Assembly (NCBI GenBank): GCA_027257055.1
Contig: JAPVLO010000044.1
Coordinates: 1,984,001 to 2,048,000, forward strand
DNA from: Cephalopachus bancanus
Taxonomy: Eukaryota > Chordata > Mammalia > Primates > Tarsiidae
Direction of reading: 5' to 3'
DNA length: 64,000 bases
Below are positions 54,523 through 64,000 of the stretch, piece after piece (within the stretch, counting starts at the first letter, position 1; every line of letters begins with the position of its first letter). A model generated the notes under the pieces. That model was not told the DNA's origin. It made no database searches and saw nothing but the letters and a program-made list of their open reading frames with translations. Position numbers and translations under genes: made by a program.

Positions 54523-55209
54523 TAAAGGAGTTCAGCCAGATATGAAAGAATAGAGCCAGTGGGTCATGTAAATCCATGGAAGAAGAAGGACATCAGACCA
54601 TAGTCACTGGGGATCTTCACCTCTAACTAAAGGGGCAGCCTCGACTCAGTTCCAATTTTTGCTGCCAAAGAACAAATCTAAATTTGGGGGGGTTGAGGGG
54701 AGACAAGTTTTCTGATTTTTAGTTGTTGGAATCTAATAAAAAACTAACCAGACCAAAAATGCTGTATGCCAAATAAAAGAGAACTGAGGCTTCTGTGGGG
54801 CTCTCAGGCCCCCGAGTTTGCAACCTCTGATTTACAAGCTATGGAGGTTTGGGAACATCCCAGAGTCTCTCCCCAGTCTCAGTTTCCTAAGCTGTCAGAT
54901 GAGGAGGCAATTCCATGCCCTGCCTTTCCTGTACAGGGCTGCCAGGCACACATGTGGGAGCACACGAAAGATGCCCTTCCTCTGTGCACCCAGAGCAGTA
55001 GCTTGGCATTCCACAGGAGGTGACACACGTATGGATGCACACACATTTTCTCCATATGTATAAAAGTTGTCATGCTTCTCTCATCAGCTTGTAACAGAAA
55101 TACTTTTCTTCCCTCCCTTTCTGCATTTCTGTAGAAATGTTGAGCTGATAATTTAGGTAGTAAATTTTATCAGTGGCTTTCAAGGATTCATTCTGCTGAA
55201 GTTAAAATT
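54523..55209. other. Unique noncoding stretch
   Basis: Possible MIR fragment ('cagtctcagtttcctaagct' near 54877). No gene. Confidence 0.42.
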
Positions 55210-55221
55210 CCTCTGAATTTA

Positions 55222-55597
55222 GGATTGCCTGAGTCTATGGATTCAAGACCAGCCTGGGCAACTTGGCAAGACTTGTCTCTATAATAAAGTAAAAAATTAG
55301 CCAGGCGTGGTGACACATGCTTGTAGTCCCAGCACTTTGGGAACTGGAAAAGAGAGGATTTCCTGAGCCTAGGTGTGCAAGACCAGCCTGGGTAACTTAG
55401 TGAGACCATGTCTCTACAATAAATCAAAAAATTAGCCAGGCATGGTGGCGCACACCTGCAGTTCCAGCTACTTGGAAGGCTGAGGAGGAAGGATCGTCTG
55501 AGACCAGCAGGTCAAGGCTATGGTAGCTGTAAATGTGCTACTGCACTCCAGGGTGGGCAACAGAGTGAGATTCTGACTCAAAAAAAAAAAAAAAAAT
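55222..55597 (+). mobile_element. Trimeric Alu (left-left-right arms)
   Basis: A 5'-truncated left arm (55222-55300, 'aggattgcctgagtctatgg'), a hybrid junction ('ccaggcgtggtgacacatgc' then 'tagtcccagcactttggg'), a second left arm (to about 55428) and a complete right arm with a long A-tail. Normal Alus have only two arms. Confidence 0.88.
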
Positions 55598-55664
55598 AGG
55601 GGGAAAAACTTTACAGTTCTAGTAGAGTCTAGCCCCCTGGGTTGGGAAGATATAACTTTTGGTG

Positions 55665-56215
55665 CATATGTCAGTCAGGATGCAATCAGAGAAGCATACC
55701 CCCACAGGACATATGTGACTTTACACCTGAGGGAACTGGCCAACAGTCTCTGTCAGGCTCTTTTCACGCCTGAAGCAGGGCTCTGAAGCCCACATGGCAG
55801 GAGCTGGGAAGGGAAGGTGTTCGTGAAATGGGGAGAACAAGGCCGAGCTGGAACACACAGCCCGAGCCAGAACGCGTAAGGACAGACTGAAATCTACTTC
55901 TGATCTCAGCAGTGTGGGATTCCTTAAGATGCTGGAGCCCTTCATCAGAGCCCAAGACACTGAGAGAGGATCTGGAGCAGGTAGGGCCTGGCAGACCCAG
56001 CAGCTGCCTCACACCGGGAAGGTGAGTCAGCAGATACGTGAGGATATGTGAGAGCTACAAAAAGGCTGCTGCCTCCCTCCAACCCTCCACAGCTCCATTT
56101 GAACCTCCGTTCTGGCCCACCTTCACCCCAGATCTATGGGGCAGGGAATTCTGGGTAATGTAGTTCAGCCTTGCTAAACCCATACATTGCATAGCCACCA
56201 CAGCAGGTATGGTGG
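55665..56215. mobile_element. Ancient LTR-type repeat with ZNF143-like motif
   Basis: 'gtcaggatgcaatcagagaa' at the start and 'gcagggaattctgggtaatg', 'tagttcagcc', 'catacattgcatagccacca' at the end match an old mammalian LTR-like repeat. The latter includes a sequence resembling the ZNF143/Staf site. Confidence 0.5.
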
Positions 56216-57345
56216 GGTCAAATCATACTGAACAAGGAAGAATTTTGTATCCCAGGGACGAGACTGGAAGCTCTGTGGCTGAATGCTGGATATCTGGTTG
56301 CTCTAGTGACTGGAGAGTTGGACTTGGGCCAGATGGACACACACAGTGGGTCTCCAGGGATCAGAGCAGAGGGGAAGGTGGGCTTGTTCTCCAGTAACCT
56401 GCCCATCCAAGCCTCTAAGGAGTTCAACAGAAGGGCAAGGCCTAGCTCCTGCTCCAGGGTGGGTGACACAGGATGCTAAGTGGGGGAACAGAAGCAAGAC
56501 CTACCTGGGGCATCTGATTGCTCCTCAGAGGCCAGAAGTAGGAACACAAAGAGACCTTGACCAATGGGGACTCCTGGGGGCTGGAACTCTTCAGAAAGAC
56601 TTTGAAGAGAAGGGTCTAAAGCTTGGTCACCACCTCAGGAAGTTTGTGGTGTGAGAGAGAAAGACAAACTCCTGATCAATAGACGATGACCTATTTCAGA
56701 GATAAGGATTGGTGGGGTTAGAAAAATAAAAGAAACAAAACAAAACTAATAGCCTTTGTGTAGCATTTTATAAGAATCCTCCCCATCTCAGCAATTGTTA
56801 TACATCACCTCACCCAGTCTTCAGCTTCCCTCAGTCCCCTCAGCAATGGTTCCAGGGTGGGTACCTGATGGAAAAGCAGGCATCACTGGCTGAAGTGCCC
56901 AGCTAGTTGGGTCCCCCTCACTCCCAGGTATTTGAGTTAAGAGGTACTGAGAACCATGAGGGAATTAGGCAGTTGGCTGTGGGGCTTGAAGCAGAAAGGT
57001 TGGAGAATAGCAAGGGAAGGCAGGTTGGTAGAGAAAGTGGCCATCTCAGGCCCTGACTAGGCTGGGGTGTGACGGGAGAAACTACTCAAGAGAGAGCCAG
57101 ATGGAGCAGAGACTGCCTAAAAGGAAGCTTCCTCCTCAGGACCTTCCCCACCCCAAAAAATAAATCTACACCCGTTTCAGGGCTTTAGTTCTAGAAAGTA
57201 ATTCTTATTTATGGATGCCTCCCTGTGCTCTTACAACAACTCCCACCCATCTCATTCCCTTTTCTTTAGCTCCAAGAGGAGAATTTCTATTACTTGAGAA
57301 AAAACAAAACCCCAAATAAAACCTCCTTGACTGATAGAAGCTACA
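56216..57345. other. Unique noncoding stretch
   Basis: No gene or certain repeat. Overlapping 80-100-codon frames on both strands carry no motif. Confidence 0.42.
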
Positions 57346-57349
57346 CTTC

Positions 57350-57490
57350 TCCCTCACAATGGTCCTGTGAGACACAGGCCACAGAACCCTCCTCAAGAGA
57401 GCTGAGTAGCAGGGCCAAGGGCAGAGAACACGTGCAGAGCCAGGACTCAAGCCCAGGCCTCAGGACCCAGAGTCTTTTCTCTTCTTCACC
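57350..57490 (-). mobile_element. MIR SINE fragment
   Basis: 'ctgagtagcagggccaaggg' and 'gagccaggactcaagcccag' with 'gcctcaggacccagagtc' match antisense MIR. Confidence 0.6.
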
Positions 57491-58029
57491 ACCTCATCCT
57501 TCCAAGGTGGGAAAGCTGAAAGAGTCTGGGCAGGCAGGCAGAATATGTTTGTGTGTTTCCTCCTAAGGCTGAAAGGGGATGCTGACCGCTGACAGGGCAG
57601 GAGGGAGGGAAGAGTGAGGCCTGAGGGCTCCTGGAAGCCTCAGGGAGCTGGAGGGTCCTCTCAGCTTCTGCTTCTGCCTCTAGGTCTGGTGAGGGACGTT
57701 CACATTCAGCAGCCACAGGTATGAGGGGAGGTGACACCTCAGAGGAGGTGACAATTCTGAACTGTCAGGGCGGCTCACTGTGAGGTGATACGTCGCTGAG
57801 CAGGACTGACATCAGTTCTGTACCACTAGCCACGCCCTGTGGCCTACGTGAGCTGTACCCTTCCAGGAGGAGGAAAGCCTCTTCCTTTGCCAAAGGCACT
57901 ATCTGCTCTTGAAGTCACGTACCTGTGGGCTCTGTCTGTCCAGAAATAGGGGACACCTATTTCCAACTATAATAAAGGTTCCACATAGGCAAGTAGAAAC
58001 ACAGCCTTCTCCGCCCCCACCCTGCCACG
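57491..58029. other. Unique noncoding stretch
   Basis: Nothing recognised. Confidence 0.42.
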
Positions 58030-58200
58030 TGCACCCCCATCAACTCCTGCCCTAATCACCCTGTTTGTATCCTTGAGTACATTCACATCAATCCGTCATG
58101 GTGCTTTAGTGTTCTACTTGTGTCTGGCTGTCTTGCCCCTCTAGGAGGGACCTTGCCCTATTCAATGTCACATGCTGAGCCTGGCACATAGGACTCTTCA
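58030..58200 (+). mobile_element. L2 LINE 3' fragment
   Basis: 'tgccctaatcaccctgtttg', 'tgtctggctgtcttgcccct', 'ctaggagggaccttgcc' and 'tgagcctggcacatagg' follow sense L2. Confidence 0.62.
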
Positions 58201-58679
58201 CCGGAGGAAGGAAAGTACTCTACTGATCTTTCCAAGTCCTTCCTGGCAGATGCTGGACTCCTCTCTGCTCACACACGTCCCTAGATCCGATGAGCTCACC
58301 CTAGGAGGAGAGGGCAGTGGGTGGGACAATGGAGTGGCTTTCCAAGGAACAGGCACAGAGACGGGTGCACCAGAGGTCAGGTGGCAGCCGGCCAGCCTGA
58401 ATCTCGACTGGTGGAAATGCTGAGTGAGACCAAAAAACGTCTCGAGCCGAGAGGAAGGAGCCCAGTGAGCCTTGGAGACACAGAAGGTACACTTACGGGG
58501 CCGAGTGAAGGAAAACATGACAGCTGTGTGAAAGAGCTCACAGTCTGTGTAAAAACCGCCGGAGGCAGCACTGGCCGTGTCTCTGGGAGGCCAGACTGTG
58601 ATACCTGCAAGGCCAGTGTGTAAATCACTCTTGTGGCTGGCACGTTGCAGAGGACATTACCCTCCAAGGAAAATCCTTT
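58201..58679. other. Unique noncoding stretch
   Basis: Slightly CpG-enriched at 58430-58590. Several frames on both strands lack motifs; not called. Confidence 0.42.
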
Positions 58680-59170
58680 CCCGACCTATTGGTTTGTCTG
58701 TTTCAGGGTGTTGTTTTTGGAATAACTGCAGGCGTATAACTCGCAAGAGCATCATTTGGACATTTTCCTTGAGGCCTGGTGAACACCAGGGCCTCTCGGT
58801 TGCCCTTTCCTGCTGAGGATTGCCCAGAGATATGTTTTTGAGATTTCCTTTTCATGGCTTACTGGGCCATTGTAAATCCAGGGTAATATTTTTCCTTGCA
58901 GGTGAACATATTCATTTTTTGGGTTGTTGTTAGGTCATACAAAGTCCTAGGAAGTGGCCTATTGTTCAGGGTTGGAAGGCAAAGGCACACAAGGAATGAC
59001 ATTCTTATTAGAGGTTTGATGAATGAAATGCAATAATGAAGTTTCTTTTGTTCTCGCCTATGGGGCCCACAATTGTTAATCTATAACTTGCTATATGGAT
59101 TCAAACTTATTCATCATTTTAAAGCAAAATTCTATTTAATGACTGAAATGGAAAATGAGGTCTTGATGAA
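58680..59170. promoter_or_regulatory. Candidate conserved noncoding element
   Basis: Repeat-free sequence with 'ggcgtataactcgcaagagc' (58730), 'cactgggccattgtaaatcc'-like text at 58860, 'atgaatgaaatgcaataatg' (59021) and 'cacaattgttaatctataac' (59069). Words suggest SOX, C/EBP and homeodomain sites. Untested. Confidence 0.35.
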
Positions 59171-59489
59171 ATGAAATGTCAATCTGGCCCCATTTTCCTC
59201 CCCAGTGGATGTCAACTGGCAGATTCTCAAGCTTCTTCCCCAGAGGGAGCTTGGAGGGCTGAGGTGAGAAAGACTGGGCGAGGTGGATGGGGCTCCTGGG
59301 TGAGATGTCATCTCTACCCCAAGCATAGGTATGGTCAAGGTCTTGTGGCTCCAAGTGAGACCTTTGCTTTTGCGAGGTGGGCGTCTGCAGTGACTTCCTG
59401 GGAAAGTGGGCCTTGCTCTTTCCTGCCCTGGTTTGCTGTCAGGACTAGAAAGCTGGACTGGAAAGTGATTAGTCTTTCTGGCCAGAGTT
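59171..59489. other. Unique noncoding stretch
   Basis: Nothing recognised; short overlapping frames are incidental. Confidence 0.42.
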
Positions 59490-59725
59490 CATCATGAGAA
59501 TTTATTATGTCTAATTTATTATGTCTACAGGGTACTTTAGAATCTGTAAAATATTTTTGCAACCATAATCCCCTGTAACCATTCAGTATTCTTGGAAATA
59601 AGCAGGACTGGATTTCTGGTCCCCATTAAACAGGTGAGGAAGCCATGAACAGAGAAGCAAAGGGATTTGGCCAGACCACAGAGCAAGGACTCCAACCCAG
59701 GTCTCCTGACTTGCAGTCCAGTGAC
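59490..59725 (-). mobile_element. MIR SINE
   Basis: 'gtccccattaaacaggtgag', 'gaagccatgaacagagaagc', 'aaagggatttggccagacca' and 'actccaacccaggtctcctg' are antisense MIR. 'tttattatgtcta' is tandemly repeated at 59501-59527. Confidence 0.8.
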
Positions 59726-59879
59726 AGCCCCCACAGTGCACCAGGCTGGGCCCATCCAGGGAGTTCAGGCTGACCTGGGGCCCTGGGGAGAGGAGAGTGG
59801 GTCTGCGTCTCTTTACAGCAAGCTTGTGCAATGGAGAAGGTCCTGGCCCTGATAGTTAGTGGGAGACTGGGATGGCTTA

Positions 59880-60055
59880 TTTGGTGTATTGCCTGTCTCC
59901 ACCACTGGAGCATGATACGGTCTGTGAAGGAAGGGAGACTTGGCTGTTTTGTTCACTGTTTCCCCAGTATCTAGAAGAGTGTCTGGCACAAAATAGCTAC
60001 TTGATAAATACTTGGTACATGAATTAGTGGATGAATAAATGAATGAAGCAGCCTA
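59880..60055 (+). mobile_element. L2 LINE 3' end
   Basis: 'tgttttgttcactgtttccc', 'cagtatctagaagagtgtct', 'ggcacaaaatagctacttga' and 'taaatacttggtacatgaat' with ATGAATAAATGAATGA at the end are the sense L2 tail. Confidence 0.9.
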
Positions 60056-61017
60056 TCTCAGGACTCAGGCTCCTCCATCTCTGGGCCCCTCTAGTATCCC
60101 TTATCAAGACCCTCAAGATCCTTCCCAGCTCTTTCCTCTCTGAGAGATTCCGCATGCAAGGACCAAGGAGTCCCGTTTAGAGAGCAGAGTCAGCACCTGT
60201 CAGCCACAGCCTGTCTTGAAAAGAGAGCACTCTGGTTAGGACCAAATTCTATCTCACACTTCTAGGACATTCTTTTCTCTAACTCTTCAAAAAAAATCAG
60301 TGAGATATTGCTTTGTCCTTCTTTAGAACCAAACCAATAAATTAATTCCATTATTCTGCAAACATTATTTGAATGGTACAGCTGTCATGGGACCTGTACT
60401 TGGCTCTGCAGGTGCCACAGGGGACAATCCGGGCCACCTTCCTCTGGGGGTATAGAGGAGAGAGCTGTGGCCACCAATGAGCCTGACCTCTTTCCTCAGA
60501 GTTTGCTTTTGCATAACAACATACCTTCAATTTAGCAAGGAAAAACCATGGACATTTTTTGTTATCATCTTTTACAGTTCTGGGCTTGACTGTGGGCTCA
60601 GCTAGGTGGTTCTTGCTCAGGGTCCCTCATGGAGTGACGGTCAGATGGTGACTGGAGTCCCCCTCAAAAGCCTCTTACCTCTCACGCCCGGTGGGTAGAG
60701 TTGACTGCTGGGTAGAATCCATGATGTTCTCCACGTGTCTGGGCTTCTCACAGAGTGAGAGTAGATATCCTGGAGGGCCAGTGGGAGCTGTGCTGCCTGG
60801 TGACTTATGAAGCCACTTAGGGTCACCGCTGGCACACTATTGGTTGAGGTGACCACCAAGACCCACTTAGGAATGAAGGGGAGGGATAGACCTTCCACTT
60901 TTTTGGGGGGGTGACAGCCCTCACTGAAAGAAGCGTATGTAGGATGGAAAAAGATGTGTGGATATTTAGGACAATCCCACTTGCCACACTCAGAGACCCT
61001 GGGGTGGAGGAAGGATT
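60056..61017. other. Unique noncoding stretch
   Basis: Nothing recognised. Confidence 0.42.
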
Positions 61018-61270
61018 GTCCTTCCTCCCTCTTTCTTCTCTCCCTCCCTTCTGTCTCCTTTCCTCCCTCCCTCTCCCTCCCTCCCTCCCTTCTTTGTTCC
61101 TTTCTCCCCCCCTCTCTTCCTCCTTTCTTTTCTCTCCCTCCCTCCTTCCCCCCTAGCTTTCTTTTTTCCTCCCTCCCTCTCTCTCCTTCCCTCCTCTCCT
61201 TCTTTCCTCTTTTCTTCCCCCCTCCCTCTCCCCTTCCTCCCTCCTTCTCTCCCTCCCCTCCTGCTTTCCT
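61018..61270. repeat. Polypyrimidine tract, about 250 bp
   Basis: Mixed CCCT/TTCC/CTTT pyrimidine DNA with few purines. Long frames on both strands (up to 244 codons) are low-complexity artefacts. Confidence 0.95.
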
Positions 61271-61599
61271 GCCTTGCTCCTCCCTGCCTGTCCCAGCCTG
61301 TGCCAAGGTCAGGCTGAGTGGGAAAGGGCTCTCATCCACCCTGTTTTCTGAGGTAGCTGCCGGGTCAGCCCTCACACTCAGAGCCGTGGAGATCCCGGCT
61401 CCTCAAGTTTTCAAATCAGAGGAAGAGGAACAGTACGGGCTCTGCCTTCCTGACACAATCGGTGTCATGAGCGGGGTGGCAGAAATGACAGAATGTTTGA
61501 AGTCTGCCAACCCGAGTGTGAATTCCAGCTCCTTCCTTCCTGGTCCTGTGTCCTCAGGACAACCACTGCAACAATGATACTGAGGATTTGCCATGATTG
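61271..61599. other. Unique noncoding stretch
   Basis: Contains scattered CpGs (61390-61520). Nothing recognised. Confidence 0.4.
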
Positions 61600-62110
61600 A
61601 TCCTGGTAAAAGCTTTTCATATTTATTTTCCTACTTAAACCTCACAAGAAACCAGTACCCAAGCAATGGATATCATTCTGCCCTTTTAGTAGATTAAGAA
61701 ACTGCGGCTTGGCCAGACTTGGTGGGTCAGCCTGTAATCCCAGCACTTTGGGAGGCCGAGGCGAGTGGATTGCCTGAGCCCATGAGTTTGAGATCAGCCC
61801 GGGCAACTTGGTGAGACCTCATCTCTACAACAAATTGAAAAATTAGCTGGGCACAGTAGCACACCCCTATAGTTCTGGCTACTTGGAAGGCTGAGGTAGA
61901 AGAATTGCCAGTACCCAGCAGGTCAACACCGGGGTGGCCGTGAGCATGCCACTGCACTCCTGCCTGGGCAACAGAGTGAAACTCCAACTCAAAAAAAAAA
62001 AGAAAGAAAGAAACTGGGACTCAGAGAGGCTGAGTCACTGGCCTCGGGTCACACAGCTAAGTGAAAGACCTGGGCTCTTACTCGAAGTTTGAGCTGCAAT
62101 GCCCCACCTC
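61600..62110 (-). mobile_element. MIR SINE split by an Alu
   Basis: Left: 'cctacttaaacctcacaaga' and 'gtagattaagaaactgcgg'. Right: 'aactgggactcagagaggct', 'ggcctcgggtcacacagcta', 'gtgaaagacctgggctc'. The consensus order is continuous across the Alu. Confidence 0.88.
61711..62007 (+). mobile_element. Alu SINE inserted in MIR
   Basis: Alu starting 'ggccagacttggtgggtcag', flanked by 'aagaaactgcgg' (61697-61708) and 'aagaaactggga' (62008-62019). Right arm 'ggtggccgtgagcatgccac' is the intermediate form. Confidence 0.95.
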
Positions 62111-62522
62111 TCCACTGACTCAGCATCTAAGATGACTGGGATCACCAACGCACCCCCCAGGCTTGTTCTACAGGTGATGAGGTCCAGCACATGGTGATTG
62201 GGATAGCCCAGCTCTGTGCCAGAGCAGAGCCAAGACATTTCCAGAGGTTTTGCCAGCTCTTTGCGCCTGCTCCCTCAGCCTCCCTCCTCTTCCACCCCCC
62301 ACCATCCCAGCAGCCTCCATCCCCCAGTCTCTGGGCTACCCAAAACACAGGGCTCTTGGGCACTTCTGCTTTCAGCAGCATAGAGAGTCTGAGAAGGGTG
62401 GCAATGTCACCAGAAAGCATTATGTTAAGACAACCCCACTTGTCAAGTCTCTGACAACACAAAGTCCTCACCCCAGTCGACCACCAGATCGGTGCTCTCT
62501 GGCCACCCCCACAGCCTGTATT
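62111..62522. other. Unique noncoding stretch
   Basis: Nothing recognised; long frames here overlap the Alu or are C-rich artefacts. Confidence 0.42.
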
Positions 62523-62532
62523 AACTCTTTCC

Positions 62533-62818
62533 ACGCTTTGGGAGGCTGAGGTGAGTGGATTGCCTGAGCCTGAGGGTTCGAGACCCACTTGGGCAACTTG
62601 GTGAGACCTCATCTCTACAATAAAAATCAAAACTTAGCTGGGCGTGGCAGCGTGCACCTGTAGTTCTAGCTACTGGGAAGGCTGACGTGGAAGGATCGCC
62701 GGAGCCCAGCAGGTCAAGGCTGCGGTGGCTTGGGAGCATGCCACTGCACTCCAGTCTGGGCGACAGAGTGAGAATCCAACTCAACCCCCCCCCCAAACCA
62801 AAACAACAACAACAAAAA
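62533..62818 (+). mobile_element. 5'-truncated Alu with poly-C tail insert
   Basis: Begins in the left arm at 'acgctttgggaggctgaggt' and is flanked by 'aactctttcc' (62523-62532) and 'aactttttcc' (62819-62828). The tail reads 'ctcaacccccccccc' then CAA repeats instead of pure A. Confidence 0.93.
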
Positions 62819-62829
62819 AACTTTTTCCC

Positions 62830-63240
62830 AATCCCATCTTCTCCAGTCACACTGGGCTTCCTTTTCCAATCTTTACAACATTCAAGTTCTTCTCCCCAAG
62901 GGATTGAGTTTATCTCTACTCTGCCCTACCCCCTCCAACCATCTTTCACATGACTCTGCTTTTATTATATCACCCCCTCCAAGCAGCCCTCCCTGACTAC
63001 CCTGTCTAAAGTAGCCACCCTTACTCCAGCTGTTTCTATCTCTTTACTTTGTTTTATTGTCCTTCGTAGCTCTTATTTTTGTCACCACCTGAAACTTTGT
63101 TTTTATTATGTTTATATCTGTCTCCCCCGCTAGAACTCTCAGGGCAGGAACACTTATGTCCCACATCAGGAACATTGCTATTGCTGGAACATGGTAGGAT
63201 CCTAAAATACACTGCTAAATATGTGGATGAATGAATGACA
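62830..63240 (+). mobile_element. L2 LINE 3' region
   Basis: 'ccctccctgactaccctgtc', 'taaagtagccacccttactc', 'ttgttttattgtccttcgta', 'gtctcccccgctagaactct', 'cagggcaggaacacttatg' and 'gtggatgaatgaatgac' match about 400 bp of the sense L2 3' UTR through to its terminus. Confidence 0.9.
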
Positions 63241-63449
63241 ATCTCCCTCCAGAAACTAAGGTTGCATAAAGGAATCAAGAACCACTGCAGTCAATGAGAG
63301 GAGTGAGTCCCCCACGAAGTCACAGGGTAGGAGAGGTAAGGCCAAAGATAAGCAGCCCTGCCGATGAGGACCCGCGCAGAGCCAGAAGACCACAGGCGGC
63401 CTCTCTGTCCTCAGAGGTGGGGGAGTCGAAGGGTTAAGGGAATAGGAAT
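63241..63449. other. Unique noncoding stretch
   Basis: Nothing recognised. Confidence 0.42.
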
Positions 63450-63645
63450 CAGATCTGGGTTTTGTGCCCCAGTTCTGCAGCATTCTAGTATTGTGCTAGT
63501 GGAACAGCTAATTCACGACTTGAACCTCAATTTTTCCTTCTTTCTCATTGTATGAAAACAACACAGCTCTTGCGAGGATTAAACAGCAAGATACATGTAA
63601 AACTCTTGCCCACAGTGTACATGTATTTTATAGAGGTGAGCATTA
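63450..63645 (+). mobile_element. MIR SINE
   Basis: 'gatctgggttttgtgcccca', 'gttctgcagcattctagtat' and 'tcttgcgaggattaaacagc' with 'aagatacatgtaaaactctt' are sense MIR. Confidence 0.75.
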
Positions 63646-63799
63646 TTATATCTGTAGCCTCTGTCCTCTGGAAGAGTAGAGTCCAAAACCCAAACCTCAT
63701 CTCTAGCTGAGGATTTGCTCGTCAGGATAGGGTCTTCTTTCCTTTCATGTTCTACAGGGGTTTGCTTGCTTTAGGGGAGAAGAACAAGACCTGTCTCAG

Positions 63800-63905
63800 A
63801 ACTCCTGGGCAGGTCCTGGCTCTGCTGTGTGGTCTTGAACCTGTCACTGCATCTCCAGGTCTTGTTTTCCTCATCTGCATTGAGATGAGCAGTGCTCCCG
63901 CATCC
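63800..63905 (+). mobile_element. MIR SINE fragment
   Basis: 'caggtcctggctctgctgtg', 'tggtcttgaacctgtcactg' and 'ttgttttcctcatctgcatt' are sense MIR. The remaining 63906-64000 shows nothing. Confidence 0.72.
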
Positions 63906-64000
63906 CCACACACCATGTTGCTCTGAAAATTGGATATTTAGTCTTTTCTATTTACTCTTCTGTATTTTTTACTGGGTCTTAATTTTTATTTCCATAAAAT

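Noticed and set aside
60641..61375. Open frame of 244 codons on the minus strand, the longest in the window
   Set aside because: It runs through the polypyrimidine tract; the centre is Gly/Arg/Glu/Lys low complexity with no domain, and the other strand is open too. A composition artefact.

Overview
This is mammalian, almost certainly primate, nuclear DNA with no complete protein-coding gene that I can support. Every longer open frame I examined lies in a repeat, in a low-complexity tract, or in sequence with no recognisable domain, so no CDS is annotated. I also recognise no tRNA, rRNA, snRNA or CRISPR array. The window reads as intergenic or deep intronic DNA.

The organism is inferred from SINEs. 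At least 27 Alu (7SL-derived) copies are present, which makes it a primate. Most belong to a lineage that differs from the anthropoid AluS/AluY and lemur/loris forms I know: one base is missing just after the A box, the T-arm-like B box is GC-clamped, and the right arm has a new hairpin. A few copies are old AluJ-like elements. A non-anthropoid haplorrhine such as a tarsier is my best guess; that is inference, not a database match.

Layout. 1-2.3 kb: mostly unique sequence with a MER5-like hAT fragment. 2.3-4.4 kb: an internally deleted mariner with both inverted repeats, an Alu inside a MIR, and L2 interrupted by an LTR-like repeat. 4.8-5.3 kb: AT-rich, repeat-free, possibly conserved noncoding. 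5.6-6.6 kb: L2 split by a solitary LTR. 7-10.3 kb: an Alu cluster with two nested Alu-in-Alu-tail pairs. 10.3-16.3 kb: MLT1, MER20, MIR, L2 and Alus. 16.4-17.1 kb: a repeat-free block with a local CpG/GC-box cluster. 17.9-21.4 kb: local duplications and an old LINE-like repeat. 21.5-31 kb: Alus, L2, L1M-type fragments and LTR-like repeats. 31-44.4 kb: mainly unique sequence with scattered MIR/L2 and several candidate regulatory blocks, one carrying a DR4 nuclear-receptor motif. 44.5-44.85 kb: a long polypyrimidine tract. 45-48.7 kb: L1M fragments broken by Alu and MIR. 49.5-50 kb: a repeat-free block with a tight CpG cluster. 50-63.9 kb: L2, MIR, L1M, LTR, a trimeric Alu, a second polypyrimidine tract and more Alus.

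No genes can be said to work together here. The biology visible is transposon archaeology (nesting, target-site duplications, SINE evolution) plus unproven regulatory islands. Family names for old repeats rest on recognising consensus-like stretches by eye, and boundaries of MIR, L2, L1 and LTR fragments are approximate to tens of bases.
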